DNA of 64,000 bases from Chryseobacterium taiwanense (GCF_000813825.1 NZ_JWTA01000001.1:310001-374000); one strand, 5' to 3'; numbered from the stretch's first letter, positions 51,101 to 58,733 are shown. Program-made: numbers and translations. Notes: a model not told the origin generated them from the letters alone.

Positions 51101-51565
51101 ATGAAAGATCCTTTAGAAATATTAGAACTCGTTCCCGACCCGGAAATTCCGGTAATCAATATCGTGGAGTTGGGTATTGTAAGAGAAGCGAAAGTTACCA
51201 GCGAGAATTCTTGTGAAGTAACCATTACGCCTACTTATTCTGCCTGTCCTGCTATGTTTACCATTGAAGTAGACATCATCAAAATGATGAAGGAAAACGG
51301 TTGGGAAGCGAAAGTTGTCACCAAAATGTTTCCGATTTGGACAACAGATTGGTTGACAGATGAAGCGAGAGAAAAGCTTCGTGCTTACGGAATCACACCT
51401 CCCGAAAAAGGAGCGGACGAACATCATATCGGGAAACCGAAAAAATGTCCTCGTTGTGGTTCTGAGCATACGAAGCAGATCAGTAGATTCGGATCTACTT
51501 TATGTAAGGCATCTTATCAGTGTTTAGATTGTTTAGAGCCTTTTGACTATTTTAAATGTCATTAA
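51101..51565 (+). CDS. paaD: PaaD, SufT/MIP18-like assembly factor
   Basis: 154 residues. The N-terminal DUF59/MIP18 domain has LVPDPEIPVINIVELGIV and TPTYSACPAMFTIE. The C-terminal zinc-ribbon-like part has four or more Cys (CPRCGSEHTK, CLDCLEPFDYFKCH). PaaD is needed for epoxidase function, probably in metal-centre assembly. It is followed by a simple hairpin rather than a member of the spacer family. Confidence 0.95.
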   Translation: MKDPLEILELVPDPEIPVINIVELGIVREAKVTSENSCEVTITPTYSACPAMFTIEVDIIKMMKENGWEAKVVTKMFPIWTTDWLTDEAREKLRAYGITPPEKGADEHHIGKPKKCPRCGSEHTKQISRFGSTLCKASYQCLDCLEPFDYFKCH

Positions 51566-51597
51566 AAATGATTAATTTTATAAAACAATCATTTTTA
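51563..51597 (+). promoter_or_regulatory. Perfect 11-bp hairpin between paaD and paaG
   Basis: TAAAAATGATT pairs perfectly with AATCATTTTTA around a 13-base loop, starting at the paaD stop codon. It is AT-only in the outer stem with few terminal Ts, so attenuation or mRNA processing is more likely than full termination. Confidence 0.55.
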
Positions 51598-51625
51598 ATA
51601 TTAACCTATTAATAGCCAGTATAAT

Positions 51626-52426
51626 ATGTATACACAAATTGACATTGAAACGCATTTTGACGGAAAACTTAAAATTGCTTACCTGAATCAGCAGGAAACT
51701 ATGAACGCGCTTACAAAGCCGTCTTTATCAGATCTGAAAGATTTTGTTAAAGAATGTAGTGAAGATCCCACAGTAAGATGTGTGGCAATTTCTGGAAGAG
51801 GAAGAGCTTTTTGTTCCGGTCAGAATTTGGATGATGCTTTTGTACAAGGTAATGAGCATCATGACAATAACATTATCAGAAAAATTGTAACAGATTATTA
51901 CAATCCATTGGTAACAGAAATCACTCGTTGCAAAAAACCTGTGGTAGCATTGGTAAATGGTCCTGCAGTAGGAGCCGGAGCAATGTTAGCTTTAATTTCT
52001 GATTTCGTTTTAGCAGTTGATAAATCATATTTTGCTCAGGCATTTTCAAATATTGGATTAATTCCTGATACGGGAGGAACGTATTACCTGCCAAAATTAT
52101 TAGGAAGACAATTGGCAAATTATTTAGCATTTACAGGAAAAAAATTATCAGCTGAAGAAGCAAGATCTTATGGTTTGGTAGCAGAAGTTTTTAATGAAGA
52201 AGACTTCCTTCCAAAATCAATGGAAATTCTTGAAAAAATGTCAAATATGCCGACTGCCGCAATTAAATTGACTAAAAAAGCATTTGCTCACTCATACAAT
52301 AATACATTGAAAGAGCAATTGGAGCTGGAAGGAGATTTACAACAGGAAGCTGCAGAAACAGAAGATTTCATAGAAGGAGTAAACGCCTTTTTACAAAAAA
52401 GAAAACCTAATTATAAAGGAAGATAA
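51626..52426 (+). CDS. paaG: 1,2-epoxyphenylacetyl-CoA isomerase
   Basis: 266 residues, crotonase fold. Oxyanion-hole stretches are ISGRGRAFCSGQNL and NGPAVGAGAMLAL. The PaaG-type features are AQAFSNIGLIPDTGGTYYLP (catalytic Asp) and the C-terminal EGVNAFLQKRKPNYKGR. It converts the ring epoxide to oxepin-CoA. The assignment over PaaF rests on the SNIGLIPDTGG segment. Confidence 0.92.
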   Translation: MYTQIDIETHFDGKLKIAYLNQQETMNALTKPSLSDLKDFVKECSEDPTVRCVAISGRGRAFCSGQNLDDAFVQGNEHHDNNIIRKIVTDYYNPLVTEITRCKKPVVALVNGPAVGAGAMLALISDFVLAVDKSYFAQAFSNIGLIPDTGGTYYLPKLLGRQLANYLAFTGKKLSAEEARSYGLVAEVFNEEDFLPKSMEILEKMSNMPTAAIKLTKKAFAHSYNNTLKEQLELEGDLQQEAAETEDFIEGVNAFLQKRKPNYKGR

Positions 52427-52464
52427 TTAATTTGAGAATGAGTTAATTTGAGAATTTGAAAATG
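52427..52464 (+). repeat. paa palindromic spacer 5, left arm
   Basis: TTAATTTGAGAATGAGTTAA followed by TTTGAGAATTTGAAAATG. It begins at the base after the paaG stop and ends with the ATG of the four-helix-bundle gene. Its complement matches the right arm at 52815-52850. Confidence 0.85.
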
Positions 52465-52815
52465 AGAAATGACAAAGAAAATATTATTGTAAATAAGACT
52501 TTTGATTTTGCATTGAACATTATTGAATTTTCTGAAGAATTATATAAAGCCAACAGATTTCCTTTAGCAAATCAGATTTTTAAATCGGGAACCTCAATTG
52601 GGGCAAATGTGAGAGAAGCTCAAAATGCAGAAAGTAAGGCAGATTTTATTCATAAATTGAAAATTGCAGCCAAAGAAGCTGATGAAACAGAATATTGGCT
52701 TTTATTGTGTTTAAAGTCTCCACATTTGAAATCTCCTAATGAAAAATTAATATCAGATTTAAAAGAAATTCTACTAATTCTGTCTAAAATTATTTCAAGT
52801 TCAAAGGGGAAATAA
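52462..52815 (+). CDS. Four-helix-bundle protein of the 23S rRNA intervening-sequence (IVP/S23) family
   Basis: 117 residues from ATG 52462 (an in-frame TTG lies 6 bases upstream). The TIGR02436/PF05635-type pattern is clear: NKTFDFALNIIEFSEELY, then ANQIFKSGTSIGANVREA, SKADFIHKLKIAAKEADETE and YWLLLCLKS. The family includes the ORFs of 23S rRNA intervening sequences and the accessory protein of diversity-generating retroelements; these small basic bundles bind nucleic acid. It has no known role in phenylacetate catabolism. It sits between inverted repeat arms in an operon whose other gaps hold the same repeat without a gene. The start codon is inside the left arm. Confidence 0.9.
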   Translation: MRNDKENIIVNKTFDFALNIIEFSEELYKANRFPLANQIFKSGTSIGANVREAQNAESKADFIHKLKIAAKEADETEYWLLLCLKSPHLKSPNEKLISDLKEILLILSKIISSSKGK

Positions 52816-52850
52816 TTTTCAAATTAACTCATTCACAAATTTTCAAATTT
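52815..52850 (+). repeat. paa palindromic spacer 5, right arm
   Basis: ATTTTCAAATTAACTCATTC followed by ACAAATTTTCAAATTT, starting within the stop codon of the four-helix-bundle gene and ending 5 bases before the paaH ATG. Confidence 0.85.
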
Positions 52851-52855
52851 AAAAT

Positions 52856-53989
52856 ATGAATGTAGGAATTATCGGTGCCGGAACAATGGGAATCGGCATT
52901 GCACAAGTAGCCGCAACGAACGGATGCAAAGTTTGGGTGTATGACGCCAACGCAAAACAAGTAGAAACGGCAACTGTAGGGTTGGAAAAAACATTGACCA
53001 AATTGGTTGATAAACAAAAAATTTCGGCAGAAAAAATGACTGAAATTTTAGCTAATATTTCCATTGCTACAGAATTGAAGGATTTCAAAGATTGTGAATT
53101 AATCATTGAAGCCATCATCGAAAACAAAGAAATTAAAACCAAAGTTTTCACAGAATTAGAGAAACATGTTTCAGAAAGCTGTGTTATTGGTTCCAATACA
53201 TCATCCATTTCCATCACCTCTCTGGGTGCGGAATTACAAAAACCGGAGCGTTTCATCGGAATTCACTTTTTCAATCCGGCTCCATTGATGCCTTTAGTAG
53301 AGGTTATTCCATCATTATTAACAGAAAAATCATTAGCGGAAAAAATCTACAACCTGATGAAAGATTGGGGGAAAACTCCGGTAATTGCTAAAGATATTCC
53401 AGGATTTATCGTTAACAGAATTGCCCGTCCTTACTATGGGGAAGGGTTGAGGATTGTTGAAGAGAACATCGCAACCGTAGAACAGGTTGATGAAGCCATG
53501 AAGACAATTGGGAACTTTAAAATGGGACCTTTTGAATTGATGGATCTTATTGGGGTTGATGTAAATTTCTCCGTAACCAAAACAGTGTACAACGAATATT
53601 TCTACGATCCGAAATATAAACCGTCGCTTCTTCAACAAAGAATGTCGGAAGCAAAACTTCACGGCAGAAAAACAGGAAAAGGTTTCTATGATTATGCTGA
53701 AGGAGCAGAAAAACCAGTTGCTGAGAAAAATGATGCACTTTATCAACAAATCTTCTTGAGAATTATTTCTATGTTGATTAATGAAGCGGTTGAAGCAAAA
53801 AGATTAGGTGTTGCCAACGATGAAGATCTGGAATTGGCAATGCAAAAAGGAGTAAATTATCCAAAAGGATTATTAGCTTGGGGAAAAGAGATCGGATATG
53901 CAAAAATCTCTGAAACTCTTCAAAATCTTTACGAAGAATATCAGGAAGAAAGATATAGACAGAGCCCTCTATTACGTAAACTAAATTAA
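52856..53989 (+). CDS. paaH: 3-hydroxyacyl-CoA dehydrogenase (3-hydroxyadipyl-CoA dehydrogenase)
   Basis: 377 residues. The NAD-binding motif is GIIGAGTMGIGIAQVAATNG (residues 4-23). Catalytic-domain features are GIHFFNPAPLMPLVEVI with the active His and GFIVNRIARPYYGEGLRI. Two C-terminal 3HCDH_C repeats follow (EAVEAKRLGVANDEDLELAM). It is shorter than E. coli PaaH (about 475 residues). It oxidises 3-hydroxyadipyl-CoA in the lower pathway, judged by context. Confidence 0.92.
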   Translation: MNVGIIGAGTMGIGIAQVAATNGCKVWVYDANAKQVETATVGLEKTLTKLVDKQKISAEKMTEILANISIATELKDFKDCELIIEAIIENKEIKTKVFTELEKHVSESCVIGSNTSSISITSLGAELQKPERFIGIHFFNPAPLMPLVEVIPSLLTEKSLAEKIYNLMKDWGKTPVIAKDIPGFIVNRIARPYYGEGLRIVEENIATVEQVDEAMKTIGNFKMGPFELMDLIGVDVNFSVTKTVYNEYFYDPKYKPSLLQQRMSEAKLHGRKTGKGFYDYAEGAEKPVAEKNDALYQQIFLRIISMLINEAVEAKRLGVANDEDLELAMQKGVNYPKGLLAWGKEIGYAKISETLQNLYEEYQEERYRQSPLLRKLN

Positions 53990-53990
53990 A

Positions 53991-54074
53991 CAATTTGAAA
54001 ATGTGTTAAGTTGAACATGAATTACAACGGTTTTTCATTTTCAAATTCTCAAATTGATCTAATTTTCAAATTAA
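53991..54074. repeat. paa palindromic spacer 6 (paaH-hypothetical)
   Basis: Left arm 53991-54020 (CAATTTGAAAATGTG, somewhat decayed) and right arm about 54035-54074 (CATTTTCAAATTCTCAAATT, AATTTTCAAATTAA). It begins right after the paaH stop and ends 4 bases before the next ATG. Confidence 0.8.
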
Positions 54075-54078
54075 TAGT

Positions 54079-54393
54079 ATGAATATAGATGCATTCAGAG
54101 CCGAACTAGAAACAAGGCTTATGATTGAAAAAGAATATATAGTTCAGGAGCTTACCATGATAGATGACTATCAGGAAAAACTTGAATTATTAGGAGAGTT
54201 TAATGACAAATATCGTGGGCTGATCAAAAGATTGGCTAATGAGCATGGTATTGATTTAAATGCACCTTATCCATCTGAAAATCCATCAAATTCTGAACAT
54301 CTTACGTACGAGCAGATAATTCTTGGTAAAACCATGAGTATTTATGACAAATTGGTTGATGAATTGTATGAAGAAATAACAAGCATAAATTAA
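54079..54393 (+). CDS. Hypothetical small acidic helical protein in the paa operon
   Basis: 104 residues, probably all-helical, with no signal peptide or membrane helix (EYIVQELTMIDDYQEKLELL, GLIKRLANEHGIDLNAPYP). No family is recognised. The paaI ATG follows 2 bases after its stop, so the two are probably translationally coupled. It may be a pathway accessory protein or a passenger. Confidence 0.65.
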   Translation: MNIDAFRAELETRLMIEKEYIVQELTMIDDYQEKLELLGEFNDKYRGLIKRLANEHGIDLNAPYPSENPSNSEHLTYEQIILGKTMSIYDKLVDELYEEITSIN

Positions 54394-54395
54394 AA

Positions 54396-54809
54396 ATGAA
54401 TCCAAGACAGGTTGCAGAATATATGTTCGATCAGGATTATTTTTCCCAATGGATGAATATTAAAATGATCGAAATCAAAGAAAATTATTGTTTACTGGAA
54501 ATGCCCATCAAAAAAGAAATGCTGAATGGGTTAAAAACCGTTCACGGAGGCGTTACGTTTGCTTTTGCAGATTCTGCATTGGCATTTTCGTCCAACAATT
54601 CCGGAGATGCTGCGGTTGCATTGAATTGTATCATCAACTTTACAAAGGCAGGAAAAGAAGGGGATATTTTCAAAGCAGAAAGCATTTTGGTAAATGATAC
54701 AAGAAAAACCGCTGTTTATGACATTAAAATTACCAATCAAAACGAGGAACTGATTGCAAAATTTGTAGGAACAGTTTATAAAATCGGTAAAAAAGTGACC
54801 GATTTGTAA
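54396..54809 (+). CDS. paaI: Hydroxyphenylacetyl-CoA thioesterase PaaI
   Basis: 137 residues, hotdog fold. The catalytic Asn/His region is NGLKTVHGGVTFAFADSALA (HGG motif) with Asp in FADSA. It removes CoA from dead-end phenylacetyl-CoA derivatives to free trapped CoA. Length is normal. Confidence 0.92.
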   Translation: MNPRQVAEYMFDQDYFSQWMNIKMIEIKENYCLLEMPIKKEMLNGLKTVHGGVTFAFADSALAFSSNNSGDAAVALNCIINFTKAGKEGDIFKAESILVNDTRKTAVYDIKITNQNEELIAKFVGTVYKIGKKVTDL

Positions 54810-54839
54810 AAACACTAACCAAACATCAAAGTACATAAT

Positions 54840-55535
54840 ATGAGAAAAATGTTTTTACTGCTTTTCACGCTTTCGACCTTTCTGATCAATGCTCAGCAGA
54901 AAGTAAATGAAACTCTGAAAAAAGAACTCGATGAGATCATGAAAGTCGATCAGGGCTACAGAATGCTTTTTGATTCTGAAATAACTCCGGAGAAAAGAGA
55001 GAAGTTGCTGAAGGATTTGAATATCGACAAAGAAGAGTTTGAAAAGAAAAATTGGCAGTTGGTTGCAGAACATGACAGCCTGAATATGCAGAAAATTGAA
55101 AACATTATTTCCAAGTATGGCTATCCAGGAAAGACGCTTGTAGGAGAGCCAACTAATCAGGCGGCATGGTATGTGATTCAACACTCAACCAAAATTGGAA
55201 AATATCTGCCTCTTATTAAAGAAGCAGGGAAAAAGAAAGAAATTCCTTTTACATGGGTGGCGATGATGGAAGACCGGTATCTGATGAATGAAAATAAAGA
55301 ACAGATCTACGGAACACAGGGGAAAGGAGAAATGACAAAAGATAAAGACGGAAAACAACTTTTCATCAATTTTGTATGGCCTGTGAAAGATCCTAAGAAT
55401 GTAAATAAAAGGAGAAAAGAGGCCGGATTTGATTCTACCGTTGAAGAAAATGCTCAAAGAATGTTCGGAAAAGACTTCAAGTACGAAACTTATACTTTAC
55501 AGCAGGTTTTTGAAATAAGAAATAAAAACAAATAA
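54840..55535 (+). CDS. DUF6624 domain-containing secreted protein
   Basis: 231 residues with a signal peptide (FLLLFTLSTFLINAQ). The body matches the DUF6624 pattern: KYGYPGKTLVGEPTNQAAWY, VIQHSTKIGKYLPLI, ALMEDR-like MMEDRYLM and YGTQGKGE. The function is unknown. It is exported, so it is an odd member of an operon for cytosolic catabolism. It lies between paaI and paaJ. Confidence 0.8.
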   Translation: MRKMFLLLFTLSTFLINAQQKVNETLKKELDEIMKVDQGYRMLFDSEITPEKREKLLKDLNIDKEEFEKKNWQLVAEHDSLNMQKIENIISKYGYPGKTLVGEPTNQAAWYVIQHSTKIGKYLPLIKEAGKKKEIPFTWVAMMEDRYLMNENKEQIYGTQGKGEMTKDKDGKQLFINFVWPVKDPKNVNKRRKEAGFDSTVEENAQRMFGKDFKYETYTLQQVFEIRNKNK

Positions 55536-55552
55536 ATAGAAAAGAGAGTATG

Positions 55553-55590
55553 ATAATTTTAAATTGTCTCATTCTCAGATTTTCAAAGTA
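55553..55590. repeat. paa palindromic spacer 7, decayed right arm only
   Basis: AATTTTAAATTGTCTCATTC then TCAGATTTTCAAAGTAAAA resembles the right arms of the family with several changes. No left arm is seen after the DUF6624 stop. Confidence 0.55.
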
Positions 55591-55595
55591 AAATT

Positions 55596-56801
55596 ATGAA
55601 CAACGTATACATTATAGACTATGTCAGAACTTCCATTTCAAAATTGCAGGGAGGATTATCGGAAGTAAGAGCAGATGATTTAGCATCAATTGTTATCAAA
55701 GAAGTAGTAGCGAGAAATCCAGAAGTTCCTGTTGAGGAAATTGAGGACGTTATTTTCGGATGTGCGAATCAAGCAGGTGAAGACAACAGAAACGTAGCAA
55801 GAATGGGACTTTTATTGGCTGGACTTCCATACAAAATCGGAGGAGAGACGGTAAACAGACTGTGTGCATCAGGAATGTCTGCTGTAGCCAATGCTTTCCG
55901 TTCGATTGCAGCGGGAGAAGGTGAGATTTATATTGCAGGTGGAGTAGAACACATGACACGTTCTCCATATGTAATGTCAAAACCAAGTGCAGCTTTCGGT
56001 AGAGACAGTCAGATGTTTGATACGACTTTCGGGTGGAGATTCATCAACCCGAAAATGAAAGAATTATACGGTGTTGACGGAATGGGAGATACTGCTGAAA
56101 ACTTAGCAGATATGCACAACATCAGCCGTGAAGATCAGGATAAATTTGCGCTTTGGTCTCAGCAAAAAGCGACTAAAGCTCAGGAAAGTGGAAGATTGGC
56201 AGAAGAGATTGTAAAAGTGGAAATTCCACAAAGAAAAGGAGAACCGAAAATTTTCGATACAGACGAATTCATCAAACCGACTTCTTCCATGGAAGGATTG
56301 GGAAAACTTCGTCCTGCTTTCAGAAAAGAAGGAACGGTAACTGCCGGAAACGCCTCTGGAATGAATGACGGAGCAGCAGCACTTATTTTAGCAAGTGAAG
56401 AAGCTGTAAAAAAATATGGTTTAAAACCTAAAGCTAAGATTTTAGGATCATCTGTTGCCGGTGTTGAACCAAGAATTATGGGAATCGGACCTGTTGAAGC
56501 AACTCAGAAATTATTAAAAAGACTGAATCTTTCATTAGATGATATGGATATTATCGAATTGAACGAAGCATTTGCAGCTCAGGCTTTGGCAGTAACAAGA
56601 ACATTAGGATTAAAAGATGATGATTCAAGAATTAATCCAAACGGAGGAGCTATTGCAATCGGTCACCCACTTGGAGTTTCCGGAGCAAGAATTGTAGGTT
56701 CCGCAGCCATAGAACTTCAGAAACAAGATAAAAAATATGCATTGTGTACCCTTTGTATCGGTGTCGGACAAGGTTATGCAATGGTAATTGAAAGAGTATA
56801 A
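55596..56801 (+). CDS. paaJ: 3-oxoadipyl-CoA/3-oxo-5,6-dehydrosuberyl-CoA thiolase
   Basis: 401 residues. Thiolase features: the nucleophile Cys in NRLCASGMSAVANAF (about residue 89-91), NEAFAAQALAV, GGAIAIGHPLGVSGARI with the active His, and the second Cys in LCTLCIGVGQGYAMVIE. It releases acetyl-CoA in the two thiolytic steps of the pathway. The substrate is assigned from operon context. Confidence 0.93.
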   Translation: MNNVYIIDYVRTSISKLQGGLSEVRADDLASIVIKEVVARNPEVPVEEIEDVIFGCANQAGEDNRNVARMGLLLAGLPYKIGGETVNRLCASGMSAVANAFRSIAAGEGEIYIAGGVEHMTRSPYVMSKPSAAFGRDSQMFDTTFGWRFINPKMKELYGVDGMGDTAENLADMHNISREDQDKFALWSQQKATKAQESGRLAEEIVKVEIPQRKGEPKIFDTDEFIKPTSSMEGLGKLRPAFRKEGTVTAGNASGMNDGAAALILASEEAVKKYGLKPKAKILGSSVAGVEPRIMGIGPVEATQKLLKRLNLSLDDMDIIELNEAFAAQALAVTRTLGLKDDDSRINPNGGAIAIGHPLGVSGARIVGSAAIELQKQDKKYALCTLCIGVGQGYAMVIERV

Positions 56802-56803
56802 AT

Positions 56804-57027
56804 CAATTTGAAAATGGATTAATTTGAGAATTTGAAAATGTTTCAGGACACTATCAGTTTTCAAATTAGTTCATAAATTTAATGTTTAGCCTTTGCTAAG
56901 TGAAACGCCTTTGCGAACCAAGGTATAAACTTATTTATTAGAATAAATCTTTGAGGACTTTGCGTTAAAAAATAGACGTTTAAAATTAAATTTTCAAATT
57001 AACTCATTCTCAAATTTTCAAATTAAA
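56804..57027. repeat. paa palindromic spacer 8, interrupted by a second repeat (paaJ-paaY)
   Basis: Left arm 56804-56840 (CAATTTGAAAATGG, TTTGAGAATTTGAAAATG). A right-arm fragment is at 56857-56880 and a full right arm at 56984-57027 (AATTTTCAAATTAACTCATT, CTCAAATTTTCAAATTAA). Between them lies an unrelated stretch (56880-56975). The right arm ends 3 bases before the paaY ATG. Confidence 0.8.
56880..56975. repeat. Nested dispersed repeat (TTTGCGAACC/GGACTTTGCGTT type)
   Basis: It holds CGCCTTTGCGAACCAAGG and GAGGACTTTGCGTTAAAAA around an AT-rich centre. It is unlike the arms that surround it and looks like a different intergenic repeat family inserted in spacer 8. Confidence 0.55.
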
Positions 57028-57030
57028 ATT

Positions 57031-57624
57031 ATGAACATTTACTCATATCACGGAATTCGTCCCATCATCAAACCTTCTGCTTACGTTCATCCGCAAGCGG
57101 TGATTATCGGAAATGTGGAAATCGGTGAAGAAGTTTATATCGGTCCAAACGCGGTAATTCGTGGAGACTGGGGTAAAATTATCATTAAAGACGGTGCGAA
57201 TGTTCAGGAAAACTGTACACTTCATGTTTTTCCGGGCATTGAAACTATTTTAGAAGAATCTGCTCACATCGGTCACGGAGCGATTATTCATTCCGGGCAT
57301 ATCGGAAAAAACTGTCTGGTTGGAATGAACTCGGTGGTGATGGATAAAGCGGTTATCGGTGATGAATGTATTATCGGAGCATTAGCTTTTGTTCCTGCCA
57401 ATTTCAAATGTGAACCAAGAAAACTGATTGTTGGAAGTCCTGCAAAGATCATTCGTGATGTTTCCGATGAAATGATCAAATGGAAAACTGAAGGAACAAG
57501 GCTATATCAGGAATTGGCAAGAGAAGGAAAAGATGCTATTCTTCCGTGTGAACCCTTTACAGAGTATGTTCAGCAAATCCCAACCAAAATTGTTGATTAT
57601 AGTATTTGGGATGATGTGAAGTAA
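57031..57624 (+). CDS. paaY: PaaY, gamma-carbonic-anhydrase-like hexapeptide protein
   Basis: 197 residues. Left-handed beta-helix repeats (AVIIGNVEIGEEVYIGPNAV, AHIGHGAIIHSGHIGKNCLV) include the metal-binding His residues in HVF, HIGHG and HSGH. PaaY has thioesterase activity towards ring-epoxide dead-end products in other bacteria. Length is normal. Confidence 0.92.
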   Translation: MNIYSYHGIRPIIKPSAYVHPQAVIIGNVEIGEEVYIGPNAVIRGDWGKIIIKDGANVQENCTLHVFPGIETILEESAHIGHGAIIHSGHIGKNCLVGMNSVVMDKAVIGDECIIGALAFVPANFKCEPRKLIVGSPAKIIRDVSDEMIKWKTEGTRLYQELAREGKDAILPCEPFTEYVQQIPTKIVDYSIWDDVK

Positions 57625-57644
57625 ACCAACAAATTAATTTGAAA

Positions 57645-57878
57645 ATGATTAAAAGAATATTTAACGTTAAAAACTTTGTTCGGGCTACAGTGTTTGCAAT
57701 AATTACTTTTTTGTTGTATTGGGTAACCGGATTTTTATTTAAGTCGGAAAGAGATTTGAATTTTAATTTAATGATGGCTTTATCGTTTTTCTTGATCAAT
57801 TTCATTTTGGGTACAGAAGAGGTAACTTGGAAAGAACTTTTTTTCGGAAAGAGAAATAAGAAAAAAGTTAGTAATTAA
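57645..57878 (+). CDS. Small two-helix membrane protein, hypothetical
   Basis: 77 residues from ATG 57645. Two hydrophobic helices (ATVFAIITFLLYWVTGFLF and LMMALSFFLINFILG) are followed by a basic tail. No family is recognised. The ATG is the terminal ATG of a lone repeat arm (AATTTGAAAATG, 57636-57647), as for the four-helix-bundle gene. Confidence 0.6.
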   Translation: MIKRIFNVKNFVRATVFAIITFLLYWVTGFLFKSERDLNFNLMMALSFFLINFILGTEEVTWKELFFGKRNKKKVSN

Positions 57879-57902
57879 ATAAAGATTTTATATAAAAAGG
57901 AA

Positions 57903-58733
57903 ATGATTAAGAAGCTGTTGATTTTTTGTACGATTCTCTTTACGTTTCAATCTATGGTTTTTGCCCAGACCGGAAATACAAAACCATTGACGATTGGAGA
58001 AATCAGAACCGTAAAGTCTAAAATTTTAAATGAAGACAGAACTTTAAACATCTATCTTCCGCAAAATTTTGACAAAAAGAAATCGTATCCGGTTATTTAT
58101 CTCTTGGATGGAAGCATGAATGAAGATTTTATTCACGTTACAGGTTTGATCCAGTTCTTTAATCAAATGTATTCCATGCCGGAAACCATTGTAGTGGGAA
58201 TTGCCAATGTGGACAGAAAAAGGGACTTCACTTTTCATACGGATCTAAAGGATTTACAAAAAGATTATCCGACAACAGGACATTCAGATAAGTTCATCGG
58301 TTTTTTAGAAAAAGAATTAAAACCTTATATCGAAAATCAGTTTAAAACAACCGATAGCTATCTATTCGGTCAATCATTAGGCGGACTTTTAGCGACTGAA
58401 ATTTTGCTTAAAAAACCTGAAATGTTTAATAACTATTTTATCATCAGTCCGAGTTTGTGGTGGGATGATGAAAGCCTTTTAAAACAGGCTCCTCAATTAT
58501 TAGCCAAAATTCCGGACACTAAGAAATTTATTTATGTTTCTGTCGGAAAGGGCGAACATCCGGTGATGGTAAAAGATGCAGAAGATTGGTATGATATTCT
58601 TAAAAAATCCAATAAGAAAAACTGGACGGTAGAATATAAAATGATGGAAACAGACAATCACGCAACGATTCTTCACAGAAGCTTGTATGAAGGTTTGGTA
58701 AAGTTGTTTCCATATCAGGAACCAAAAAATTAA
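57903..58733 (+). CDS. Secreted alpha/beta hydrolase, esterase D/IroE-like
   Basis: 276 residues with a signal peptide (LLIFCTILFTFQSMVFAQ). It matches the putative esterase family (PF00756-like): YPVIYLLDGSMNEDF, nucleophile Ser in LFGQSLGGLLATE (GxSxGG), YFIISPSLWWDDES, and a C-terminal His in DNHATILHRSL. Substrates of this family include siderophores and other esters. It is exported, and its role in the paa locus is unclear. Confidence 0.85.
   Translation: MIKKLLIFCTILFTFQSMVFAQTGNTKPLTIGEIRTVKSKILNEDRTLNIYLPQNFDKKKSYPVIYLLDGSMNEDFIHVTGLIQFFNQMYSMPETIVVGIANVDRKRDFTFHTDLKDLQKDYPTTGHSDKFIGFLEKELKPYIENQFKTTDSYLFGQSLGGLLATEILLKKPEMFNNYFIISPSLWWDDESLLKQAPQLLAKIPDTKKFIYVSVGKGEHPVMVKDAEDWYDILKKSNKKNWTVEYKMMETDNHATILHRSLYEGLVKLFPYQEPKN

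Noticed and set aside
52427..52855. Insertion sequence with terminal inverted repeats
   Set aside because: The enclosed protein is a four-helix bundle with no transposase motif, and no target-site duplication could be recognised.
48692..57030. CRISPR-like array from repeated TTTGAAAATG/CATTTTCAAA units
   Set aside because: The units are inverted and separated by genes; there are no regular spacers and no cas genes.
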